Assembly (NCBI GenBank): GCA_013399305.1
Contig: VXAI01000114.1
Coordinates: forward strand, 1,318,188 to 1,382,187
Length of the DNA: 64,000 nt
Reading direction: 5' to 3'
Source of the DNA: Rostratula benghalensis
Taxonomy: Eukaryota > Chordata > Aves > Charadriiformes > Rostratulidae
Shown here: in pieces, positions 49,860-61,181 of the stretch
Layout: each line of letters begins with the position of its first letter
Numbering within the stretch: the stretch's first letter is position 1
Notes under the pieces: generated by a model
Databases searched by the model: none
The model's input: only the letters and a program-made list of their open reading frames with translations
What the model was told of the DNA's origin: nothing
Translations under genes and position numbers: made by a program

Positions 49860-50340
49860 GCCTAGGGATTTTTTCTCCCGCAATATCAGTTATCGGTTTA
49901 ATATAATATTGTTGACTTAACAATGATATATTTCAGGCTGAAGGCAGAAATGCATTTTGCATTAATAAATTGTTTTGAGATGGGCTTAAAGAATATTTCA
50001 TTATAAAGGAGAGGCAGCTATAAAAGCTATTTGGTGGTCTTTCAATCACTGCTACCTGTGGCCTATTTATGTGGATGGCATTCATCAGTGTGGCAGGAAA
50101 TATTAAACAACTGCTAGACAGTTATTAGTTCTCCTCAAGCAGAAGTCTTCATACCTTCTACTCCTATGCCATGGGAAAAATTCACTTGGTATTTTCTTTC
50201 TTGCAACTGTTCTGCTGTTCATAATTTGATGGAAAATTGATTAATCACACATTTAACTCAATGCAAGATCTTCTGCACTGTAATAAATTATGGCCATTAA
50301 TCAATAAGTACAAAGTAATTCCAGGAGTCTGGAGACATGC
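49860..50340. promoter_or_regulatory. Candidate conserved regulatory stretch
   Basis: A dense mix of ATTA/TAAT cores, CAAT/ATTGTTG words, a TATAAAAGCTATTTGG stretch (50020-50035), CAATCACTGCTACCTGTGGC (containing an ACCTG E-box-like core), and TTGATTAATCACACATTTAA further on (50238-50257). No frame is open for long. The texture resembles vertebrate ultraconserved-type enhancers in gene deserts around developmental regulators. This is a visual judgement only. Confidence 0.22.
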
Positions 50341-50344
50341 TGGT

Positions 50345-53300
50345 TTCTAATAGAAAAACTTGTGCTTAGGCCTTCTTGCCAGTGACCACTTCATCTGAGG
50401 TATTTTGCACCTGCCTCAATCCAATTAGATGACATAATTAATGAATCTCAATGCAGTTGATAATTTGTTATACAAAGGAAAGAATGTTTTGGCACATCTA
50501 TTAAGTCCTGGTGTACAAATCTTTGCAAAGGGGGAAATACTAGGACCCCAAGAGGGGAACCTACAACCTCTGTTATGGCAGAGGATATGTTGGTTTTTTC
50601 CAGGGCACTGAGTAAGCAAATTCCACTGAACTTTAAAATTCACACATTTCCTTCTCCCATGTATGAAGGGAAGCTAGCTGTGTGCAGAAGTCTTCCATGC
50701 CATCTTGTTTCTTTTATGACAAATTAAATGGTATGATTAGAGCAAGTATTCAGGAAGTGCTGTTTCCCAGGCAATCTAATCAATGTTTCCTTGGTCGGGT
50801 ATCAGTTACAGTTTTACATATCGCAATCCATTTGCACCTGTTATACACAGCTAACGTATAGGCTCTTGATAGGATTTTTTTTTTTTTGTAGTGAGAGAAA
50901 AAGTATGAAGATAAAAAGAACCAGTCTGCTGCTAATTCTGTCACTAGGAGACGCCATGAGCAGATTTTATTTGGAGACTTTGAAAAACAATTAGCTGAGG
51001 ATTATAGGACTAAAAGGCCTTTACTAGCTGTACCTGGAAAATACTTTGCCCATTTAATGCCTTCTAAGCTGTCATTGTGCTTGAACTTCAGTCCCAGTGA
51101 TTAATGAAAAGCTGCAGGGCACAGCTAGAAGCTAAAGTCTCAATTATGAAAAAGCAGTAACTAGTTTAATGTGCTGATGCTTTTATACTTAAACTGACAG
51201 CTGTGAAAAATGGCAATATTTCCAATCATGCTTTAATAATTTATCATTAATTTATTGGCATGTCCAACACACTTTACTCCTACTGTTCTTTTTCTCCTTT
51301 TAGGCTTATGGCATTTCAAAGCTGAAGAGCAAAATCTGTTGCAAATCTCTAAGGACAAACCTCCTTATGGTGCCTGAGTGATTACTGTTTGCAGGCAGTC
51401 AGTATTATCAAGTAGTCCACAGTTTATCAATTTAGATATAGCATGAACATTTTTGTGGGTTAATATACGTGAACAGTCCCATTAACTGCTGCTAAATCAC
51501 TCTGACTCTGTCACCCTCAATGGAGTCAGAAGAGTTGAGAACGTAGATGGCTTTGTGGGACTGGGGGCAGCCAGCCTCATGAAGGCAGTTTTCTTTTGCT
51601 GGCCCAGCAAGCTCCCTGGATGGAGAACAGGAGCTGTCTAAGTGCTCTAAATCAAGAATTAAATTTGGAAAGTGTCTCTTTTGAAAAATACAGGCAGAGT
51701 CTCACCTGCTACGAAGTCTGTGGAAACATTATTATGTTTAATACTGAACAGTTGAATAAGTGCACCTAAGAATTTAAAACAGCTGAAGATCTACAATCCA
51801 TTTATTTTTGGAATATTTTGAATTTTTACTTTCTTGTTTTGGTGCTCCCTCCTTACTCAGTTCCTCTTGATTTGGTGTATGAAGAAAGGGAAAAAGGAGA
51901 GGAACAAAGTCAAATAATAAAACCTTGCTTCAGTACAATTTCCATGCTGAATTTAGTTTGTCATGGTTCGTGGCTGTTCCCAGATCTGACAAATACTCAC
52001 AAAAATGAGCAATTATGATTTTTAGAGTTCATGACTTCTTTCTTTTTATGCCAGAAGTTAACCCTGTTTTATTTTTCATCTGATACTTCTGTCATTTACA
52101 AAAGCTTAATCGTGCAAGCAGTACTCTGAGAAATTGTTTTGATTTGTCTTATTTGTGCTTTTGCATACATTTCTCTTTGTATAATGACTGACCGTGCTAA
52201 GGTCTTGGTGATACTCTTTTGCTGTTATTTTTTTATTGGACTTGATGACTCCTGATCTTTTTTGCAAAGCTCACGTAGCCCTGAATGGTAGCTGAGCTCT
52301 TCTTGACAGCCTGGCTGTGCTGATGGTTGCCAACTCTTGAATTGAAAAGCAGCCTGACCAAACAGGAGGGGAAGGTTATTTTGAACTGTTTGATGTAAAC
52401 TATTACAAAACTGCTATCTGGCTGTTGTGAACTGACTGAATAGGAGAAACATAGCTATGAGAGAATATTAATACCAATTGATGTGACATCTGTAATGGTC
52501 TAACAAGTATAACATATTATATTGCTGGACTGTTCACAAAAAGCTGCTGTGCGTCCAATTTGAATTGATGTGATGGAAAGGACCTGTCAAGTGGTTTGTT
52601 CCATAGGCTGAGAATTTGCTGTTTCCCATTTAAAAAAAAGAGAAAGAAAGATTTTTTTTTTTTGCCTTTGCTTTTATTTACATTTGGAAAATTTTGTTTG
52701 AAGTTTTCATCATTTTGATCATTCTTTTCCATGCAGACAGAGTTTATACTAATTAGTTAACAGTTCAATTATTATCAAAGGGAGTTTTGTATGAAAAGGA
52801 ACCAAGTTCCCAGCCCTGCTCTAACTACATGCTTGAGAACTGAGTGTGGCACTTCATTAGGAATCCTGGAAATGGGCTAAGGAAAGTGAGTCATTAGTAA
52901 TACTTAACATCTACTACCGTTCCTTAAAGGAATTGAATATCTCTTTCGGGAATTAGTACCTGGAAAAGAAGGTTTATTCTAACCCCCATTATTTGTCATG
53001 CTGCAGACCTAATATTGTCTTTTAGCAATATGTTGGAGAGTGGAGAAGTACAACGCAATATATATATAAGTGGCTCAAATATAAAGGGTTTATCTAGACT
53101 TGTGAAGTTCACGTCTGGTTATTGCTGGATGTACAGCCAGCCACCAGCAATCACTCTATTATCACTTTGCTACCCTCTATTTTTCAGGGTCCTAGTTTGG
53201 GGCTTGATTACAGCAATTTAGAGGATGTATGCAAACCAATTCCAGCTACTAATTGAAGGAACTCCACTAATTAGGAAAGGCTATGAAACAAATAACAATT

Positions 53301-53720
53301 GGCAACAAGCATGGGGTCATTTTCTGTATTGAACACCCTTCATAAAGTGAGTTCTAACCTGAACAAATTTATCATTAGATTTTCTGGATTGGAGCCAGAC
53401 TTTGAAAAACATTATTAATATTGACTTTATTGCATATTTAAGAACATTTTCTATTTTCCTTAAAACCCCAACCTTTAGAGCTATTTAAGAGTCTTAATTT
53501 CCATTAAGAAAAATTAAATTTCACCACTTGTCGAATGAGGAGAAAGGCTTGAAAGTATGTATTCCAAAGGCCTAGCTTGAGAGGCAAATTAAAAATAACC
53601 AAATATTATTTTTGATTTAAAAGTCACCTTTCTCAAAAGTCTTAGTATCTGTTGGGACTGACAGTGATTTTTTGAATGTTTGAAATTAACAATACTCTGG
53701 CACAGATAGGAATATAACTG
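50345..53720. other. Unique non-coding DNA
   Basis: No gene recognised. T-rich runs occur near 50874-50888 and 52652-52663, and a short ATATATATA stretch near 53059-53068. Open frames are at most 72 codons. A TAAT-rich stretch at about 51205-51265 (TTAATAATTTATCATTAATTTATTGG) could be regulatory or simply AT-rich. Confidence 0.55.
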
Positions 53721-53721
53721 C

Positions 53722-53833
53722 TAATGGAATAAGATGTATATAANNNNNNNNNNNNNNNNNNNNNNNNNNNNNNNNNNNNNNNNNNNNNNNNNNNNNNNNN
53801 NNNNNNNNNNNNNNNAATAATGTAATAAGATTT
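53722..53833. repeat. Direct repeat copies flanking the assembly gap
   Basis: TAATGGAATAAGATGT (53722-53737) and TAATGTAATAAGATTT (53818-53833) agree at 14 of 16 bases and lie 96 bases apart, one on each side of the 72-base run of N. This is the pattern expected if the gap falls inside an unresolved tandem repeat or a short duplication. Confidence 0.55.
53744..53815. other. Assembly gap, 72 N
   Basis: Seventy-two undetermined bases. The flanks are AT-rich, carry a direct repeat, and the right flank has a hairpin, so the gap probably reflects a sequence that was hard to assemble rather than a missing gene. Confidence 0.99.
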
Positions 53834-53905
53834 CTCTTATTAGTGCAACTAAGTGTAAAGATTACAAGATCTAGCTCTTAGATCTAGTAATCTAGCTCTA
53901 GATCT
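53823..53905. repeat. Hairpin and nested AGATCTAG repeats beside the gap
   Basis: TAATAAGA and TCTTATTA (53823-53830 and 53835-53842) form a perfect 8-bp stem around TTTC. From 53867 to 53905 the sequence repeats AGATCTAGCTCTTAGATCTA followed by GTAATCTAGCTCTAGATCT, an array of overlapping AGATCT/TCTAGCTC words in both orientations. Local secondary structure would hinder sequencing and may have helped create the gap. Confidence 0.55.
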
Positions 53906-54434
53906 ACAGCACTTGTTGGCTGATGTGTACTCCCAGTAGATTGATTCAGGTTGAGACAACCATTTAAATTGGAGAGAAATCAGTTTTGCAAGGCATTACT
54001 TTAAGGTACCTTATCAGAAACAGTCAGTGTTTTCTCAAATTCATTATTAAGTAGAGATTTGTGTAACTGGGTTGGCACTGATTATCTATTCAACCCAGGT
54101 CCCTAGACATACCTCCCTGAGAGCAATGCTGGTTGCTGGCTGCTGGAGGATCACATCTTGGGATCCTATCTATGGGACTTTATCCCCTAGCACTTCCTTT
54201 GTTAACGTCCAGATGAAACTGTGCCATTTCTGTTAGAGTAACTTTCTGTGTGTGCTAGCATGTGTGCATGTTTACAAGAATGCATATGTGCATTTTTATA
54301 GGAACACATCTAACTAGTCCATATATTTGCATTAGTCTTCAAGTAGTAAAATAAAAAACCCCATTAATTTCATGTTTGTCATCTTAAATATCCTTTCCTA
54401 ATAAGCTTAAACCTCTTACACTTATACCTGTGCT

Positions 54435-54740
54435 TTATCTCTTACCAAGCGTTCCTCTGCTTCCTAAAAATAGTTCCTTTCCAGTATAAGAGAGTATCTC
54501 CTCCTCTGCTGCCGAATTGGATAAGAATATTGTCCATTCTGCAATAGAGGGATTTGTCTCACTTTCCCACTGCCTTAGTGAAGTATTTTTAGCAGCTATT
54601 AGCAGTAGTTTAATCCAAATATTATTTACCATAGAAGCACCAGATATCTCACTAATGTCACTCGATACATTTAAGTCTAGAAAATGCTGAAAATCCAGTC
54701 CTATTGCCACTTTGATATGGTCAAGAATTTTCTATCCAAA
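54435..54740 (-). mobile_element. L1-type LINE ORF2 C-terminal relic
   Basis: The minus strand keeps a 91-codon frame (54435-54710, no internal stop) that ends like the ORF2 protein of L1-type LINEs. Residues 35-48, LLLIAAKNTSLRQW, correspond to the 'LLxAAKxxIxxxW' helix that follows the reverse transcriptase. Residues 54-59, PSIAEW, correspond to the 'PPTxxEW' motif a few residues later, with an acidic tail after it. Upstream, GIWIENS can be read in another frame (about 54723-54743), fitting the 'FWxxI' segment, but reaching it needs a frameshift and the main frame has a TAG there (about 54729). The rest of ORF2 is not recognisable nearby. Birds are not known for active L1s, so this should be an ancient copy. 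It could instead be a chance frame, but two motifs at correct spacing argue against that. Family placement (L1, Tx1 or relative) is open. Confidence 0.5.
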
Positions 54741-54744
54741 TTCC

Positions 54745-57700
54745 CTGGCTTTGGAATTCAATAGCAGATGATGAGTGTCTCAGGTGCAGTGCAGGTAGAG
54801 AAGGAAATGTACGTACTTGGTGTGATCCTTCACAAGGTACCTGTGACAAAAACATGAAAAAGGTAACACACCGTCAATTCTTCTCAGCACCCTCACTGAC
54901 AGAGATTGCTTTAGGACCTGGTTTAGCCGTGATCTTTGTCAAGCACTCAGTGTTTCTGTGGGCATTGCTGCCTGACCGCAGTATTCCCATGAAGAAACAT
55001 TCATGCTACTGAAAGTGTTGTTTGGTGGACCTGAATTAGCCTAAGCTGTATTATAATATCATGATAAAGTTTGTCTGTGACTACTGAAGGTGTCTAAGTA
55101 CCTTATAATAGAGATAATAGACTCTGCAGCTTGTAGCAAATGCTGCCAGATATCCTAGTGACCTACTTTCACTGAAAGTCAAAACCACTTAGACACTTTC
55201 TCAGACGGATATTATTGCACTGGGGTTAGAGGTGCCTGCGGATCTGCTAGGGAAGCGTGCGTGGACTAAAATCCCAGGAAAAATATAAGAGTTGTGGTCT
55301 TTTAATTAATTTTAATAGATCAAGCTCAACCACACTACATGAGATATAAGAAATTCAGATCCAACAAACACCAGAAAGACCTGTGTGGCACCTTAGTAGT
55401 GAGTAACTGGGCTGCAGGTGGGAGTCACACAACACATCGAAAATTTCCAACTCATTAAAATCATGCTACAGTTTGGCCATGTGACACGCGCCTAGGTTTT
55501 GAACACCACTTACAAAGTGGAGAACAAAAAAATATAACTTATAAGGACAACCAGTTCTACCATTTTTCCCCTAGGTATGTGGTTCCTCATTTGCTGTTTT
55601 CTCAAACTCTGTTTCTAGAGATCAAGTAGAAGCCGGGCTTTTCCTGTTGGAAAACAACATCTAACCTTTCTTGACTCAAGGGGACATTTGGGTTCTGGTG
55701 GTAAATGAGACCTCTTTTTCCATCTGCCGGTGCTGGTCCTCCTGGCTTCTTCCTTTCAGTAACCCATCGGTTGTCCCTCCCATAGAGACTACACTATCTG
55801 TGTATTGCCTTGGTGTAACCAGACCGTAACCTTACTCCCCCCACATATTCCCATTGGAAGACTGCGGAGACTGTTTCCTCTCAAGCACTGGCCCAAGTAT
55901 CTTACACAGAGGTTATTTCGTGTAGGAAATGGAGAGAGCAGCCCACTTATTCTTCACCTTTTCTTTCCTCCTGCCCTGCCTCCCAGAGTCAGTCCAGCCT
56001 GAATAGTTCACACCTGTCCTGGATGAGTAGAAGCGACCGTATCCCTGGCCCAACTTGGAGCATTACATGCTGGCTCTACAATGAAAGGCCTTGCATGGCT
56101 TATATTGGCAGGAATTTACTATAAAAAAATACATTTACTATAAAAAAAAGACAGCATCTAATCTGCACAATGTCAGGAGACTCAATGGTAGACCCTGAAA
56201 TGGGAGAGTGTATTTTTAATTGAAATAGCAGTGGTGAAAAGTGTGAAAATGTCTTCAATATAGACTACTTGAATACTCAGATACTTGGGCATAATATGTG
56301 TTCTCATTGATGTATTGAAAGCACACTCCCAGTACCAGGGTAGTGTGATGGGAAAGATCAATTTAAAATGTCTAGGGCAGAAGCAGATCATTTGATAGAC
56401 CTACTCTAGGTGTATAACAACTTGGAAAGTTATCTCCAAGTTTTGATAATCACTTTACCCTCTGAGACTGCCAATCTGTTTCTTAACTGTTCTTTTCAGT
56501 GTGAAAAAGTCTCCCATTTCTATTCTCTGCCCTACATACTTGGGTCAGGAAGTGAACATCCTATTTTTACAGCTTTGAAGCCAAATGGCTATATAAGCAG
56601 CTGATTTCTTCACAGAATCCTTCTCAGACGTTCTTTTATTATTTTTTTTTACAAGAGGAGCCCTCACTATTTCCCCAGTCTCTTACCTTAAAAGAAATAG
56701 GGCAACGCAACTAAGAAGACTCACAGTTTTACCTGCTGAAGGGCACAGTAGTCAATGGTATTCAGCCCTGCCAAGCGCTGCTCACTTTATTTAAACTGTG
56801 GCCCAATTAAAAAAAATGGTTCTTTAAAAGTAATTTTTTGAATAGCAGGTAACAGAATTAAAAAAAATATTAAAGAAACATTCTGAATTTTCCACTATGT
56901 GAAATGCTGCACTTTTTGTTTGAGAGTTATATTTTTGTTTGGTAGTTGAATAAGGTTTTGTTTGTTTCAAATAGTCTTGCTTCAAGAACTAGTGGAAAGC
57001 ACATTTGAATCTGTCTTATTACAACTTCAGGTTTCTGAAAAACAAAATTACAGAGTCTAACTCCTCTCTGGGACAAATGCAGCAAGTTCTGGATGCACAT
57101 TTTGTTCTTACAGGTCCGTATTAGCACAGATTCTGTTTCTTGGGTAAAATTAATTACTTATTCAGCTTCAAGGTACCTTTTTGTAAACATCAAAACAGAA
57201 AATTTCTTCCAAGTGACAATTTTGGAGAAAGAATTGTGAGGAGTCATTTTGGGAAGCAAATTGGGGTGAGAACTTTTAGTACAATTTAATGTATGCAAAC
57301 ATGACATATGATAGTAACATCACATTGCTGTGTAAAACAAGTCATCCAGATTTATATATTGAAGTCTCTGTTAGTAGTTAATCTGTTGCTGGCCACCTGC
57401 AGAGGAGGAATGGAAAAGCTTCCTTTTGATCTCTTTTGTGAAATGACCCTTAAGGGTGAAAAAAATATAAAAGAAAATAAATGTGAATGAACCTTAAAAG
57501 GTTTGGTACAAATATTCTGTTGGGAACGGTTTGGTCCTTTAAAAAGATGTCCATGTAGGACATTAAAAGTATGAAAGAAAGCAACATCTGTGCTTTAGGT
57601 CATGAAGGCTCATCACCCATCAGTGTAACTCAGCTAACTTCTTACAGGTCACAGAGACGTGGTGTTAGTCTGGTAGCTTTCTTTGCGAGTACTCTGTGTC

Positions 57701-60700
57701 TGAGCTGAGAAGGACAGCTTTGAATATGGAAATGAAGGGTTAGTGGGAAGGACAGCAATTTGAACTCTGCTGTGCAATACCTCTCCTCTTGGCAAGGGTT
57801 ATCATTCAGTTGTGATGTTCTGTGCCCCCTTTGTGACATTTACATTCCTGTGCCTGAGCTTTTGGTCTTTGTCCTGTACCTGACTGTTGGTTTTGGTCCC
57901 TGTCGCTGGTAGGAATATAGCCCTGACCATGATTTCTACCCCTTTCAGTGGAAGGAACCGAAACAAAGCTCCTTCTCTCTTGCCTGAATCAGTAAACCTT
58001 AAAGATTCTCCCATGCATGAAAATGAAACTGAACGTTTGCACCTTATGTTATCTTTGTGTGTAAATGAGGCTAAAAGTCTGAAAATCATGCTCATGACCT
58101 CTGAGTGGGCAGAGATAATTCTGCCTATTATACCTCTCCATTTTCTTATGATGCTGAATTTCTCAAACTGTCTGTAAAAGCCCAGGTTCTCCTCTTACCC
58201 TTGCACATACCCAGACAACAGGAAGACATATGTCTTAATGGATAATGGCTCCATTGTGTGAATACTGTCAGTATCATATCAATGTGACATAAATATAGCA
58301 AATTAGCCGTATGTTACTTACATCAGACCTGCCTCAGCTCTTTGTGTAGAATGGAAAAGGTGCAAGTGAAAGCTCTCTGAAGCAGCATGAGTCTTTTCCT
58401 TTTCTTTAAACAGTGCTCCTGTGAGAAACTGTACCAAGTTTTAGATTTCGTACTAATTTAAGGCTATTTTTTCCCAAAGTAAGAAAGAACGAAGATTCAT
58501 AATTCACCTAAGCATTTGGAAATCGGTACTTTGGCAAAATTTTCCTTATGGGATGTTATTGCCAGTCTTGACCAAGCACATACAAAACCGAGATATTTCT
58601 TGTGCACGTTACTCTGTGCTTCTGTCCCTGCTAGTATTGCCCTCCTTCCAGGATCGTAAAATAGCATCTTTCATGACTAAACGTAGAGAATAGTTAAGAG
58701 AATTCTTTGTAAGTATGTTTGTTTGATTTTGTAGACTTCATTGACTTCATTCATAACATGTCTTCACAGATGTGAAGAAAGTTGATGTATTTAGTCTCCT
58801 GAATCAGAAAATTTTAATCGTGGCTGTCTTTCTCTTCCGGACATTTGCAAGAGGCTACAGCCACTGCTAAAGAATCATAGTGAATCTGTCACTCAAGAGG
58901 TATTGCAAAATGATATTCTGAGAAATTTTGTTAGAAAAAACAAGAAATTCAACATTTTGATTTTTTTTTTTTTTTAAACTGGATGCATTTCCCAGTTCTA
59001 GATAATTCATTTTTATTAACATAAGAACACATGAATAAGCAGAATATATCCAATAAATTCTAAAAATAAGATGCTTTGGAATCTGTTTATTTTTACAGGG
59101 GTGTGGGGGTAACAAGTGTTAAGAAAAAAGTTCACAAGTTTTTTTTGGAACTTCTGTCCCCCCATAAAACTGAAATCCTGGAAACAAGGAATGTGCCAAT
59201 ATCTGGTTGTGTGCAATCAAAAATTAAATGTAGGCAATATTTTTCCAGAAAATATCAAATAACAAATACATGTGCTCTCTTTTTTTTTGCAAACACTAGA
59301 ATGTTCATTTCATAAGCCTGAGTTGGTTTTCTCCCTGCCCCCCTTTCCTGGGAACATCTTTAAACAATGGTTTTCAACAAGTCACTTTTTTTTCCATTTT
59401 TCAGCTGTAAGGTATCAAATTGCAGCAGTCTGATTGCATGTGTGTTTTTCTATAACAAGTCAACACTGAATGCATGAAAAAAATGACTGGGGTGCATGTT
59501 TAAAAGCTAAAGGATAGAAATAAAACATTGCAATAAAAATCTCCCCAATAGTGATCAGCAGACTTACAACAATGCCTCTAAAATAGTAAATACACTTCTG
59601 TTTTCAGAGCAGCTCTGTTGTGATGTCGTTTGTGTGAATTTTGCCAGAGGAAAACTTTGAACAAATATGTTGTAGATTAGTTCAGTGACTTTTTCAATAT
59701 GTAAGATTACCCATGGAAGTGTTTTTGGGAAAAGGCAGAACTTCACAGAGCCATTCTTCCCTTCCAAAATACAAGTTGCTGTACAAACATTACACTAACC
59801 CAAGAGGCTTTGCTCTTACTCCTGTCCTATTATACCTTAACTCTTCAGTCATCTCTGACTCATATAGTGATTAAATTGACTTCAGCAGTAAACTGAATCT
59901 AATGAACTAAAAGCATATATTTGATGCATGTTAAAAGCCTGTATTTCTGCAATCTCTAGACTTCAGGTTTAGAGGAATAGCGTGACACTGTGAAGAAATA
60001 TAAATCTGATCAGCCAAAATCTGTCTTCTGTGTCTATCTTCGCACTTCAGAAATTATAGCAACCCAAATTTGTGTATTCATGATGGATCAGCATTACTTG
60101 TATCTTCTTCCTAGTAATGGATGCACAAAACTACTGGATATTCATTGGTTTTCCAGTATCTTTCCCACAGAAGTCATCAAGAGCCTCCATATCTGCCTGT
60201 AAATGCATGTAATGCTGCAGCACTGATCTGTAGGGGAAAAGAGTGTTCCCCCCCCTGCTTTTAGTGGTGTCAAACAGGTTTTCCTCCCACTTTGTCACCA
60301 CTTCTACTGACTCATTAGATAGTGGATATGTCCCACAACTCATGGAATGGCTCCTTGCTGCAGGAGCATGCAAAATGCTTTGAAGGGACATGGGGTTATT
60401 GAGTTCCCTGGCGCTGAGGAACTCCGTGGGCTTAATGAAGAAAAAATATTTCTCAGCCTTGACTGAGAGATCACTGGCTTAGTCACATCTTTTGCTAAGT
60501 ATAATTGCATATGGTTTATTTGTTAGGTGTCTTTTAAAGGCTAGAATTATGCCTGTATTAAATCCTGTGGTGTCATGTGCCACCTGTCCAGCATAGCCCA
60601 TATTCTACTGGACCCCCCCCTCTTACCTAGAAATGATACTGGTGTCTTGGGAGCTTATTGTTAGAAAACCAAAGTAGAATGGATGCCAATAAAAAGAAGA

Positions 60701-61045
60701 AGAAATATTGGATAAACTGGCTCTTATATTTTGCAAATTATAGTACTGAATTTAAATATGATTCTTCATTACTGTAGGGCAAGAATTGAGTGGTTGGTTG
60801 AATATTGTACAGCTTCTAAACCCAGGGCTTCCTGAGCCATGACAAGGGATAGCTGTGTTCCAAGTGATAATTTGATTATTATCAGGACAATAATACATTA
60901 CCAGTACTCTGTGCAGAGATTATTTATTGGAATTTTTAGACTTGACTTATTTTATAGGTAAAACAAAGCATAGGTTAATTTATAGCTCATTTGTATTTTC
61001 CCTGCTCAAGACTATGCTCAGCCAATTGTACTGCTTCACTGTGGC
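54745..61045. other. Non-coding DNA, mostly unassigned
   Basis: No gene recognised. The part at 55.6-56.1 kb is pyrimidine-rich and slightly GC-richer, could be a diverged repeat, but matches no family I can name. A small tandem duplication of an ATTTACTATAAAAAAA unit lies at 56114-56149. Frames of 60-97 codons at 57.6-58.2 kb overlap on opposite strands and show no domain. Confidence 0.5.
56114..56149. repeat. Small tandem duplication
   Basis: The 16-base unit ATTTACTATAAAAAAA occurs twice (56114-56129 and 56133-56148), separated by TAC; the second copy is followed by one extra A. It looks like recent replication slippage. Confidence 0.7.
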
Positions 61046-61050
61046 TCAAG

Positions 61051-61180
61051 GGAAATTTTGCCACTGCTTTAATGGGAACTGATTTGGTGACCTAGAACCT
61101 ATTCGTGTCTGGCGTTACTCTGACTGTATTCATTCGAAATCGGTGGCATGAATGCTGTAGGTGGTGTAAAACTGCAGTAA
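61051..61180. repeat. Old amniote-type interspersed repeat, degenerate
   Basis: GGAAATTTTGCCACTGCTTT, AATGGGAACTGATTTGG and, further on, AGGTGGTGTAAAACTGCAGT resemble, in order, the 'gaattttgccattgacttcaatgggagcaggatttgg' and 'ggtgtaaaactggtgtaac' words of old reptile and bird interspersed repeats. Heavily diverged; two different elements may adjoin. Confidence 0.4.
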
Positions 61181-61181
61181 C

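Noticed and set aside
55560..56100. Pyrimidine-rich, slightly GC-richer stretch that looked like a diverged LINE 3' region
   Set aside because: No block of it matched any element I could name, so no repeat was called.
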